Positions 9,838 through 21,526 of a stretch of DNA of 64,000 bases are shown here, in pieces (position 1 is the stretch's first letter; each line of letters begins with the position of its first letter). The position numbers were made by a program, and so were the translations under genes. Under the pieces are notes generated by a model that worked only from the letters and a program-made list of their open reading frames with translations, ran no database searches and had not been told where the DNA came from. The stretch is from contig JAIXMO010000027.1 of assembly GCA_025677825.1 (NCBI GenBank), positions 248,001 through 312,000 on the forward strand, given 5' to 3'. This stretch comes from Helicostylum pulchrum (lineage: Eukaryota > Mucoromycota > Mucoromycetes > Mucorales > Mucoraceae).

Positions 9838-12088
9838 TTACATCATGTTACCAAATTGTTTATTAGGTCTATGCACATCATACTGTGCATTATATAACAG
9901 AGGAGATGTTGGTGTAGTAAGAAATGGCTGCGGGTCCAAGTAATAACCCATATTATTCACAATGGTAGGAGGAAGGTACTGTTGAAATAATTGGTTCGGC
10001 GATTTGGAAGCAGTTGCCCTGCGGTACTGGGACTCTGAGTTTGCGTTGGTGTTATTGTACAGTTGATACTGCGGATTTTGATCAATGGTACTGTAACCTG
10101 CTACAGTAGTAACAGGTACAATAGAATTAGGTCTTGGTGGTAGAGGATAGAACAATGCTAATCTACTATCAAGTGTATTTTCTTGTTGTGCAGGTACTTG
10201 TGGTGGTACAAACTGTTGATAATCAGTAGCTGGCTTCTTTAAAATAGATTTTAATGCCTTTGTAGAAGGAGATACGGTTGCCGTTCTTACGTTTGTTGGT
10301 GATGGTGATACGATAATCTGTGGTGTTTTGGTGGTGGTGATAGGTGGTGATACACTTGGTGTCTTTGAAAGTGACTTGTAGGGAGTTGATTGTAATAGAT
10401 TTTCTTGATAATTAAGAGGGGTTTTAACACTATCTTCTGTTCTAGATGTATTTATAGACGAAGAATTATTTGTTAATCCAAATATAGAGTTGGATGATAA
10501 TGGTCTTGTAGTATGTGTGGGTTGCTTGTGGACTAAAGTATCACCTGAGAGAGATGAAGTAGTTGCATTGTTCATTGCAGATGTAATAAATGGATGTTGT
10601 AGTGCTGCCTTTGGTGTTAAGCGTATAGACGGATCAAATACAAGTATCTTGCTTAGAAAGTCTAAAAGGGCTCCTCTCTCTGTCATTTCTACTAACAGAT
10701 TTTAGTTTGTTTGCTTTTAAATAAATGCATTTCATTTTTATATATTTTTACCTTGGTAGTTATCAATAATTGAGTCGTCATCATCATAGGACTTGAACCC
10801 CATGATTTCCTCTGCCAATGTAGCTTTACTAATAACAATATCATGTGAGTTACGAGTATGTTCTCGTAACTTTGTTTCTGTACCACTTTTGAGATGAAAG
10901 AATTCATTTGTTCTTCTTCCTTGTTTTAGCATATGATCAGAAGGTAAACTCCTAATATATAATGATTTGTTTATTATTGTTTTTTTTTTTGAAAAAAGGG
11001 AGGTTTATAATAATACTTACCCTAAAAGAGGTACCATCATATGTAATAAAGTAAGTTCATTTCCACTGGCAAATAATGGTCGACCAAGAAACATTTCAGC
11101 TACGAAACATCCAAATGACCACATATCAATAGCACAATCAAATGGCACATGTAAAATTACTTCGGGTGATCTGTAAGAAGCAGTCTGGACACAATAATTC
11201 AATTGTTCTGTTTCCATTAATGCAGATCCATAATCTATCAATTTCACGTTGTGTATATCATCGAGGCTACAGCAAAAAAAAATGAATGCCCTGCTTAGGT
11301 ATACATTAACAAGAATATTTTTTTTTACCTCTTTAATAATATATTATCAGGCTTTAAATCGGTATGAATAATACGCATTTCTTTTAATAAAGCCAGTGTC
11401 TCTAATATATGAAAAGATATTTTCTGAATATCATTGATAGTTAACTTGGACCCGTTTTCTAATTGAGTGAATAGTTTATGTAGACTAATTGATAATAGTT
11501 CAAGCACTGCACATGTATGTCCTCTAAATGAAAAACTGTCCAATAACTGCAAGAATTTATCTTTTTCCTTGGGTCGATTTTTTAACTAAATGCAAAATGA
11601 CAAATTAAAAAAAAACATCCCCCCTTTTTTTTTTCTCTGCCCTATATTTACCAAACTCTTACTTTTAAAAGGATTTGAATTTCTTTATCTCCTTGATAGA
11701 GAAATGCAGGTTGTCGTTTAATGATTTTTACAGCTACCAGTTGATCGGTACCTTTTACTTTACATTTTACTACTTGACCAAAAGTGCCCTGACCCATTAA
11801 ATCTAATATGGTATACTTTTCACCTAATGGATCGTTGACAACTAGTATGTAATCGTCATTGATATTATCATGACCATCATTTTTTGAAGGTTCTCTTGGG
11901 TTGGTTAAAGTTCTTCTAGGTATAAATAATAAATCTCGCTTGAAATTAGGATATCTGTTTTCGATAATAGAGGTGTATTGGATAGTTGCTTTTTTTAATA
12001 GAACGTTGGTCTGTGCAAGTCTAGATCCAGAAAGGAGTGGTTTAAAGTCTTTGTAATTTACAAAACCTTTTTTCTGTGTAACTGGCAT
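9838..12088 (-). CDS. Divergent Yak1/DYRK-like protein kinase
   Basis: Five exons in phase, 12088-11663, 11585-11329, 11266-11021, 10951-10752 and 10691-9838, encode 660 residues. The pre-kinase DYILVVNDPLGEKYTILDL resembles Yak1. Kinase motifs in order: GQGTFGQVVK (Gly loop), VAVKII (ATP-binding Lys), HTDLKPDNILL (catalytic loop), DYGSA in place of DFG, and the P+1 region SYRSPEVILH, then DMWSFGCFVAEMFLGRPLF. The C-terminal 270 residues are Ser/Thr/Pro/Gln-rich and disordered. The DYRK activation-loop YxY reads NYC here, so the tyrosine normally autophosphorylated is missing. Yak1-type kinases act in nutrient and stress signalling. The HTDLK and DYG variants may mark a separate subfamily. 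Same strand as alpha-SNAP upstream. Confidence 0.8.
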
Positions 12089-12390
12089 TGGTTTTAACTA
12101 ATTATAGGCTTCCCGTAAAAATAAAAAAAAATGTTATTAAGTACATGTCTATCTATTTTTTTTTAAAAAAAAGAAAAGAAAACCAGGTACATTCACTAAA
12201 GATGCATTGATAACATACATGTAAATTATTATGTGAGGGGTGTTTTCCTTTTTTATATATAATAAATGTAATTATAAGAACAAAAAAATAAAAGGAAGAA
12301 GAAAAAGAAGTGGGATTAAAAAAAAATAAAAAATATTATAACATGATGTTGTTATTTTACAGACTCCAAAAGAGGTAAAATGTAAAAAAA

Positions 12391-13529
12391 TTAACGTAAT
12401 TCATCAGAATCCATTGATTTTTTAATCTTTAACAAAACAGCAGTCTTCCAAGCATCCAACCTAGTCAACTTATCGTAATCGTACACCAACTGAGTGAAAT
12501 GGTCAATATCTCCTTGATCAATACAATCTATAACTCCCTTTAATAATGTATATTCACGAGTTGATTCAAACGCCATATCCATATTACAGTAATTACTAAG
12601 TGCTTGACTTGCTTTAACCATATCCTACACGTTACAAAAAAAAAACCCCGTTTAGTTTTCGTTCCTCTCTCTATCTCTATTATTAGTAGCGTCTTAAACT
12701 TACACCAGTACATAAATGACATAAACCAGCTTTAAAACAATATTCCTTTAAAGACCATTTGAGCAAAGGATCGTCAATAGCTGCCGCTGCTACCTTTTCA
12801 TATTTCTCAATGGCAACATCGTAGTTTTCTAAATCGGCTGCAATTTGAGCTACTTTGAGTAAGCATTTGTTTGATAAACTAGATGAAACTAGGTATTAGC
12901 CGACTCGTAAAAAAAAACACACATTTTTTTTAAAAAAAAAACTTACGCAGGTGAATCGTCAGCGTTATAAAGTTCAGCAGCTTTTTCATAAGCTTCGTAA
13001 GCATCTTGTGGTCTATCAAGTTCAGCAGATTCGCATAACTCTGCAATGTCTTGGTAATGTCTAGCTGCAGCTCTAAAGTTGCCACCTTCTTGGTCAAGTA
13101 CAACAGCTTCTCTTAAAGCAGCTACAGCAGCTATATACAATATATTAGATTTTTTTTTTCATTATTTTGTCGTGTTAAAAAACAAAAAAAGTTAGGTTTA
13201 CCAGCTGGGTCGTTTCGTTTATAACTTTTGGCTGCGTTTTCGTAAGCTCTTGAGCCTTCAAACTTGGCACTACCACCTTTTTCAAATAATTTAGCAGCTT
13301 CCATAAATGCGTCACCAGCATTATTCCCTATGTACATATATTTTAGTCGTATTACAATAAAAAGAAAAAGTGATGTATTACATTGTTGAGCTAACTTGAA
13401 CATATTTCCTGCCTTTTCGTAAAGTTCGGCAGCATCTTCACTCTTGTTGGAAGGACCAAAAAATGACCAAGACTTTAATTTTTTTTGTGCTTGAGCAATC
13501 AAGTCTTTTGCTTGTTGTTCAGAAGACAT
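12391..13529 (-). CDS. SEC17: Alpha-SNAP, SNARE-disassembly adaptor
   Basis: Five exons in phase (13529-13382, 13327-13202, 13130-12947, 12878-12704, 12624-12391) give 288 residues, close to yeast Sec17 (292). TPR-like helical repeats are evident: [71 protein letters not shown] and [19 protein letters not shown], then [20 protein letters not shown]. The C terminus ends [14 protein letters not shown], matching the conserved leucine-containing tail that stimulates NSF. The protein recruits Sec18/NSF to cis-SNARE complexes after membrane fusion. Introns are 53-81 bases. About 300 bases separate it from the kinase downstream. Confidence 0.93.
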
Positions 13530-14087
13530 TTTTTTAAATAATTATAAAAAGAAGAGAGTACAAAAAGCTGGAGTATCGTTTTTATTTTTTATTTTTATCA
13601 TCGTCACAACAAATAAAAAGCACGTGTATTAAGTTTTACTTTTCTCTCTTATTTTCAGGAAAAAAATGACGATTCTTCTTGTTAAATACACCTAAGGGAT
13701 CTATGTTTCAAAAAAGGCGAGCCGAATTATCTGAAGGAATATCTTGTAATTGAACCCAATGTCAGCAGAATAGGCTTTGAAAGCAAGCTTATTGGAGAAA
13801 AGAAGACTTCAATTTAAATAAGCGACTTGAGAAGTTGCTTGTTGAATTTGTGCGACTATCACCCGAAAGAGCTGCAGCTGGAGAGAATAGTTAACCATAG
13901 GCCCTTCCGTGCAAATTTGAGAGTTGATTGTGTCCATAATAACAGAGACAATGGATGTAGACAAATAAACAGCGTAAATAAAAAGTTTTTTTTTTTTGCC
14001 TTCAAAGACTAATGAATACTTGTAAAAAAGAAAAGAGCCAAGATAATTTGTAGTTAGATGATAAAAGAGTATTAAGTTGTTTTGAAG
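13530..14087. other. Intergenic, promoter side of SEC17
   Basis: Contains the SEC17 5' region. A 61-codon ORF at 13827-14012 has no recognisable features. No gene supported. Confidence 0.4.
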
Positions 14088-16130
14088 TTATTTATTAGAG
14101 ATGTCAGAGCATCTATTCCGCGGTATGTGTAAAAGGGGGCAAAAGCCAAATTTGGACATAGAATTTACACCACGGTAGGTGTAAACCAAAGTCAAACCGA
14201 CCGTGGGGAAAACTAAACTTTTGACAGTAAGCCTGAAGACCTCGATCTCAATGCAGTTAACCGGGATGTGCATAGTATTGATCTGGTCAACAATGTTGAT
14301 GTTCTGGTACCTTGAAATACCTGCCATATACCCATCTATTCCCCACCAGTCCATATACGCGAGGTAAAGGTCACCTTCTTTTGATTTAGATAATAAATCG
14401 TTGAGTATGGATCCATTAATCCTAATGTTCTTCGACTGTTGGTGTTTGAGGAGTCTACTTGTTGCTGACTGTTTTTTGAATTCAATCGCGCAATATTCAG
14501 TTAGGACGTTATAGCGAGTGTTAGATACAAGAATATCGATACGTCGTCCAAAGTCAGAGTCGATACAGTCGTTAGCGGAGGTGGCGTAACAGGTAGATTG
14601 AGAGATATTTTCTCCAGATCTGATCTCTATTTCAAGTCCTTCGAATAAAGTATCAAGAATATCTTCAAATTTAGACGAATATACCGCTTCAGATATTCCT
14701 TGTCCTTTTAATTTGTTGAAATTATTGATACTGTAAAGTAATAAAGTGCATCTACTTTTAAACCTTCAACTTTTTTAAAAACGGCCATTTTTGAGGATTG
14801 ACACCCCGATTCTATATAAGGAAATAAGTCTAAATATGAGAGAGGTTATTAACTAAATATTATCTGGGTTTTTTTTTTCATTCTGGCATAAATGACTTAC
14901 CCATTGTATAAGCTTATTTCTAATGCATTCGATAGACAAAGGACTGGTAATGGCCCCGCTATCATCAACTTCAACATTCAACATATGGTTTTCGATAGCT
15001 GCAGGAAGGATCACAGTTCGAAGTTCGTTCTGTAAACTAGGAATGTTTCTTTGGAACTTTGGTACTGATCGAAACCATCCAAGTGCTTTTTCCTTGATAT
15101 CGTTGTACGGCGAGGTACTTGGACCGTTCATAACCAATTCCATCTGATTGTTTTATGCTTAAAAGGGTTTGCGGCCGTGTTTTATCAAAAAGAAAAAAAA
15201 AGATAAAAGAGGGGGAAATCGGGGTTGAAATCCACTCCAAGTAAACCACAGTGCTAAAATATTCAAACTTCAACTCACCTTTTTGAAAGAAGTAAAAGTG
15301 ATATGCAAAAAAACTTGGGCAATTCTTTTAATAATGCTCTTTAAACAGTTCCGTTTGATTATTTTATGTTAAAAAAGGTTTGCCGTCGCGTTTTATCAAA
15401 AAGAAAAAAAGAGGGGAAATCGGAGTAGATGCACTCTTGTAGTGATTTTTTTATTCAGCGATTTCATTAATTTCTCGCGAACAACTATATTATTTGTAAG
15501 ACAGTCAGTTATGCATATCCTTTTTAAAACCATCACTTACTATCTTGAGTTTCTTCTTCATCATGATTATCTTCATCATGGTCATCTTCATCATCATCTT
15601 CATTTTCTGTGAAGAGATTATCCAATAACTTTCTTTTGGCTACATCGCGTAAACTTTTGTTGGTGTTGAGCGTAAACGCAGTGCTAGTTTTGTAGGCGTC
15701 TGCTTCTATTTCACAGATTGCCTCTATCTAATTAAACTCTAATAAGAAAAATATAACTACTTATATAAAAACATATATTTAAATTATTTACTTGAGCGCA
15801 TAGTAACTTGAAAATAACCTTGAAAGTGATCGTGGTACTATTTAGTCTATTATACAGAAAGCAAAATAAGTAAAAGACGGCTTACGTTCCGTTTGATATA
15901 CTTACTTCTTTTGGATGAAGGCAGAGGGTCGCTTCAACTTCAACGTGGTGTTGTAATATTTTATCCAAAGATTTACCAATTTGAACGTATTCGACAAGTT
16001 TGCCTTTAAAGAAAATCTTATGATTTCAGCTTAATTGTTGCCAGCGAAATCGTTGAAGTTAGGTGGCTTTGTATTCTTCTATCAACGCTTCTTTCGTGTC
16101 AGCATTCTTGTTTTCATAACCTCAATTTTA
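14088..16130 (-). pseudogene. Decayed multicopy PD-(D/E)XK nuclease-like gene
   Basis: Exon-like blocks run 5' to 3' on the minus strand. A first block (about 16118-15904) reads NADTKEALIEEYKAT, stop, LQRFRW, stop, then LVEYVQIGKSLDKILQHHVE. A second (15730-15541) has an acidic tail. A third (15143-14880) begins MELVMNGPSTSPYNDIKEKA. The last (about 14743-14088) carries GRRIDILVSNTRYNVLTEY followed by CAIEFKKQSATSRLLKHQ, a good fit to the Asp and Glu-x-Lys core of PD-(D/E)XK nucleases, then YLAYMDWWGIDGYMAG. Two in-frame stops in the first block and phase conflicts at the joins argue for decay. I recall similar repeated genes of unknown role in Mucorales, but cannot confirm this here. Confidence 0.5.
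15148..15428. repeat. Local duplication, about 206-base spacing
   Basis: The segment 15148-15227 (gattgttttatgcttaaaa, then a run into gtgttttatcaaaaagaaaa and gggggaaatcgg) recurs at 15354-15428 with small changes. The copy has 'gattattttatgttaaaaaa' and the same tcaaaaagaaaaaaagaggg block. It lies inside an intron region of the nuclease-like relic and looks like a tandem duplication with later drift. Confidence 0.55.
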
Positions 16131-16928
16131 AAGCTTTTTTTATCCTCCTGTTTGCCTTTTATTATGTCTTTCTTAAAAATAAAAGACGCTTCGAGAAAAC
16201 AAAGCTAATCCTGACTGGGGGTCTAACGGTTTAACTTCACAGAATCCTAGTGAGGTACAGGATAGCTTTCGATTGAAGCGCTTCATGACCGTCAGGGTGA
16301 GAGGGAGGCCCCAAAGCTTTTAGACTTCACAGTTTAACAAGAGCTTTTCCTTTATATTCAATTTGCCTAAATTTAAGTTAAGTACCATATTTTACTGTTG
16401 CGTTTGAGTCATCATCACTCACTTATTTCTCCAGTATTTTTAGAAATTGGCGTCAGCTTGTTAATATTATAAGTGTACATTTATATTAGTTTGATATTTT
16501 AACAAAAAGTACTCTTATGCACGGCGGTTTCTCCAAGAGAAACAGTATTCGTTTGTATGAACAAAAACGCGAAAAAAAAGGAAAAAAGGAAAAAAGGAAA
16601 AAAGAAAGATGATAAAATTATAAGATAAAACACTTGCATAAAAATGACGTAAATATGAGCAAATAGGATCTCCCGTCTTATTTTTTAAAAAAAGCTGCTG
16701 CAATTTATTCCGAGAAGTTCACTTTTTTGCTAAACGTGTATCAAAAATTCTTCAAAGTGAAGAGCTAATCAGTAAATCGTTAGAACCTCTTATTTACAAA
16801 AGTACCGCCAACTATTGCCATCAAGTTGTGATATAGTGAAGCTAGCAGCTGTATATCAATTACTACCAGATAGAAGAAAATAAGATTCCCTTTTTGTACA
16901 AAATACTTTATTTAAATAGCACTTTTTT
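16131..16928. other. Intergenic with a GC-richer unexplained patch
   Basis: No gene. Bases 16210-16330 are noticeably richer in G+C than the flanks and include a small palindrome, TTGAAGCGCTTCA, and two ACTTCACAG words about 90 bases apart. It could be a relic of a structured RNA or repeat. I cannot assign it. Confidence 0.3.
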
Positions 16929-19900
16929 TTATGAGAGATCCATATAGTCAGCGGATCTATTCTCTCGACTCTCGGCTTCAACTACAGCCAATTTATACTC
17001 TTCAGCAAGTAGACCAGATTGAACATCGTTTACAAATGCTTCAAATTTAGGTGAAACACTTGGTTCTGAAAGATGATTCAATGCAATAATACATCGAAGC
17101 GCTGCACGAATTAATTCTTGGTTCTTTTCTACTTCTTGTTTAACTGCATTGCTTCTCATTTTAACATCAAGTGTAGTCTTGAAAGGCGTAATCAAATCAT
17201 CCAATCCTAATATATATAAGTTACTTAGTTAAATGCATTTTTAAAATTCGTATGTATATTTACTTTGAGTGACGGCAGTAGGTGCTACTTTGCCTAATCG
17301 AATAAGCATTAAATAAGCCAACATCTTGATATCATGTTGATCATCCATCCCGATTCTGACACGATCAAGGAATCCATAAACGTCAATCTTATCCAAACAC
17401 GTACTTAAAAGAGTATACATGCACTCGTAAGCAGCCTATACAGAAAAAAAAACTCTAAATATATAATAAATAATAAACAATTTAATCTTACCTTTCTGAT
17501 CTCAAGTCCATCATCTACCTTGTGTTTGAAAGGTCCCATTTCAACTGTATGAATAAGCTCTTCTTTAACTACTGTTTCATCATACAATAATTGAATAAGT
17601 TGTGAAAGGACGTCACGGACTAAGTAAGGCTTGCGATGAACAGCAGAGTTAATAGTTAATAAAGCCAAACGACGAACATTCAAATCGCTGTCTTGCAAAA
17701 GAGAGCAGAACTTGACCATAATGTTCTTTAATAAAGCATCATACTCTTGCGAAGGATCGACAACAGCATACTTGATAGCAGTAGCAACAGTTGCTCTAAC
17801 AAAAGCAGATGAAGCGGTTAAACGCTCTTCCAATTGAGGCAAGAATTTTGTATACTCGGTTAAAGCAAGTTTACCAAGACACTCAGCAACCACAGTACGT
17901 GTACCTTCTTCTTGGTCTGATTCACTACTACGAATCAAAAGAGCCCAAATTTCATCAGCAGCACTACTGAGAGAGTTTGTACTTTCTTTGGTATTATCAT
18001 AACGAGTAATGATTTCTTTAAGAGCGTGTAATAACAAGTAACGTTTCTTGGGTTGTTCCTTAATTTGAGTGACGATCAAAGGTAAATACTTGTTAATGTT
18101 ACCTACACAGATATTACCTAAAGAAAATGCAGCAGCAAATTTAACTTCTTCTGATTGAGAGCTAAATAAATCAATGACTTGTTCATCAATATGATTAAAT
18201 TCACTTAAATCAATTCTACGACCGATTTCTCCAACGGTTAAAAGAGAAAGGTATTTAATTGAATCGTTGGTTTGGGGGTCCTTGATATAAGATTGGAATT
18301 CCAAAATGGTACCGTATCGGTTTTCTTTACTGGTGTTGACAGCCAAGACAGCAACACTTTGTGCAACAGTAGAGGCAGCTTGTTTATTAGCTACAGCAGC
18401 TACACCACCGGCAGACACACCAGAGGTTTTGACAGCTAAAAGAGGGTTGACTAAACTGTTGACTAAAGGTTGGTAATCAGCGGGACTGGCACGAGCGAAA
18501 GCAGCAAACAAGTTTAATAAACTATCTAATGCAGCACCTTGAAGTAAAGGAGATTGAATCAATTGCATTAAAGCGGGTGTGATATGAGTCTTAACATCAT
18601 TGACAGAAGCAGGACTTAATAATAAAATGGATTGTACGGTCTTTAAAGCAAGAGGTAACAGATGAAGATCGGTATCAGCAATTAAAGGTTTCAATTCAAT
18701 TAACAAGCAAGACAAGCTCTTGTGAGAGATATGTTCTCCAAATCGATTGACCAAGATGGTTAAGCATTCCAAACTGGCAATACGTAAAGGTCGATTACTT
18801 TTTCTTAAAAGTAAAGAAAGTTCATCAACTGCAGTAAGAACACATCTCAAAAGTTCTTTTCCAGCTGCAATAGGGCTTTGACAGACAATGGTAAGGGTCT
18901 TGACACTGATGAGACGAGTTACTTCGTTTCTTAATCTTTCCAAGAGGACGTCCCAGGCTTGTCTTTGTTGGCTTTGAAGTACGTCGGCTACTTGGGTCAA
19001 CAGTGTACCGAGACACATGATGGATCGCTCTTTTACCTCTTGGTCAGCATCACTGGTATTTAATGTATGTAAAGTGATGTTGTAAATATCGTAAATATAG
19101 GTGACGTGCTCTTCAGCAATTGTAGAGATTTGGTATCCTCCAGTCTTGGAATCGATATAGATAGGACGAGTGGTCTTGATAAGTTCAATACAGACAAGGA
19201 AGGCCTCTGAGATAATCTTGTAGAATTTATCAGAGGTAGCCATAATAACAACAGGCGCAAGACGAGTGATATAAGGTTGAATAGTTATTGCTTCGTGATA
19301 ATGGAAGAAAAGACGCAAGAAGTAAAGAATTTCAATCTTTAAGTTTGAAGAAGAAGCGACTTGTTGTTGATCTGTAGCAGAACTAGAAAGAGAAGCTTCA
19401 ATCACAGGGATAAATAATTCAATTTGATCAGCGAGTCCACCGTGAAGTACAACAATGACTTCACGTAACAAATGGAACCCAATTTGACGAGTTTGAGTTG
19501 ACTTAGAACCAAGTTGTTTAGCTAATGCACGGCATAATTTTGGTACTTGAGCACGAAGAAGTTGTTTAGGACCGTTGTTATTGGTGCTGGTTGAAGTTGC
19601 TGAAACAGACATGGTAGGTAACATGTCTAATTCTTCACCACAACTAGATACACTAAATCTACGTAATCCCTGTTCTTGGTTGTCGGTTCCACTGTAAACA
19701 TCGGTTTGTCTAAGCAGTGTAATGAAAGTTTGCAAGATATCGGCACGAACTGATTCTTCACGTTCCTTGAATCGGTTAATTAAAACAGGTGCAACGTGTT
19801 CATAGAGTTGTTGTAATAAGTCGGATCTGGTTTCGATAATTGCAGATAATACTTTGGATGCTGATCTACGGACTTTCCAAGACATGTCATCGTCATCGTC

Positions 19901-21321
19901 AGAATAATCTGCAACGTCATCGTACTCGTCTTCTTCTTCATCTTCGTCCATTGCTTCGTCTTCATCCTACGAGTAAGGAAAGGTTAATATATTTATTGTG
20001 TGTTAATAGGGTGTATTTTTTTTTTACCTCTTCATTGTCCTCAACAAAATTAGGATCATGCTTAATGAATTCCAATGAAAGGTCAATAATACTTTGAATA
20101 GAAGGAGCAATATCAATAGGGCATCGAAGTACAAATGATTCAAGTGTTTGAAGACAAATTTCTCTTAATTCATCATCGTCTTCAGTTTCTGAAGCGTAAT
20201 TGGAAATAATAGGAACTAATTCAGAAAGGTGTTTACCTAAACGAGCAGTACTATAACGACTACGGACGACAAAAAAAAAATTTAGTCACTTATTTTTAAG
20301 AAAAATATCTGCGTGTGCATGTGTACCTCAAAACACCGGTACATTGAACAAATGTACGGAGCTTTTCACTGGATCCAGAATTATCACGTAACCCTTTTAA
20401 CAAATAATTATACAGTTGCGCAAATAAGTTATCATTGGTATGAGCCACCAAATACCCAATAGCAATTGTAGTTCTCTTACGAACAGCAGCACGTTTATGA
20501 GAAATTAAAGGTAAAAGTGTAGATTGAATTTGTGTTTGTTGTTCAAGATAGATTTGGTTACCGAATCTAGCTAATAGCTCTGATAAAATATCTAACGTGT
20601 CCATTTGCATTTCGTAAGATCCGTCAGTCTAATACAAAAAAAAGGGTTTAATTCTCACGTGTATTTTTTTTTTTTTTTTGGACGTGAGCTTACACTTTGA
20701 ATTGTAGTTAATAATCTAGGGATAATACGTGTACAGACTTGGTTTCCTTTACTTGGGTCAACTTCAAGTATAACAGTCTTTAAACCTATTTTTTTTTAAA
20801 AAAAAAAAAATATGCATGTAAGAAAATATAGTGCTGCTACATTTCTTTTTTCGTTTGTACTGTACCAACACTAGCAATACCACGTAACTCCTCATTTTTT
20901 TGCTGAGAAGCGTATTCACTAAGACGATCAATAATTTGAATCAAATGTTCTTCTTTAATTTGTTTGACTAAAGGTCCAAGACTACGTATTAAAAGAAAAG
21001 GTTAAAAAATATATCTGTAACTTTTTTTTTTTTTTTAGTTTACCATTTAACAGCCAAGTTTTGTACTTCACCATTCTTATCGTCCATAAGTAACAAGACA
21101 GCCTTAACTACCTTTCCTTCAATTAAAGCTTCCATATGAAACGACTCCTTTTGAAGTTCGTTCATAAGATCATTGAGAGCCATATAACGAAAATCTCTAT
21201 CTTCGTTACTCATCTACATTGACAACATGAGAAAAAAAATTCTTTTGTCAAGTCCTTTGCTTGCTATTGTTTTTACCTTTTCCAACAAGTTGGCGACCAT
21301 ATACGCGTTTGTTCCCGACAT
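16929..21321 (-). CDS. CAND1: CAND1/TIP120, cullin exchange factor
   Basis: Nine exons in phase: 21321-21277, 21213-21044, 20981-20866, 20785-20694, 20628-20327, 20259-20028, 19966-17492, 17435-17264 and 17206-16929. They encode about 1293 residues, slightly longer than human CAND1 (1230). The start [20 protein letters not shown] and [20 protein letters not shown] fit the family, as do [19 protein letters not shown] and the acidic loop [20 protein letters not shown] before [17 protein letters not shown] repeats fill the remainder. The protein wraps unneddylated cullin-RBX1 and exchanges F-box substrate receptors. The large seventh exon (825 codons) has no intron. The gene is divergent from INTS11 with 205 bases between the two starts. 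Confidence 0.95.
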
Positions 21322-21526
21322 GACTTTAATATGAAAATAAAAAAAAAGTAAAAGAGAAAAGTGCGTAATAACAAAATAGCTTTAATGCGTATTCATTGTT
21401 TCGCCCCCTCCCTTGGTCGGTTCAGACGTGACTCGTAATAAGAATTTTCTGCAAATGATGTAAAAAAAGGGGGAAGACGCTACCCCCTTCCTTTTTCTTT
21501 CTTTTTAATACATTTTCTATACAAGT
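21322..21526. promoter_or_regulatory. Compact bidirectional promoter of CAND1 and INTS11
   Basis: Only 205 bases lie between the two divergent ATG codons. The interval holds a C-rich tract (cgccccctccc near 21402) and CT-rich leader just before the INTS11 start, and no TATA box. Confidence 0.45.
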
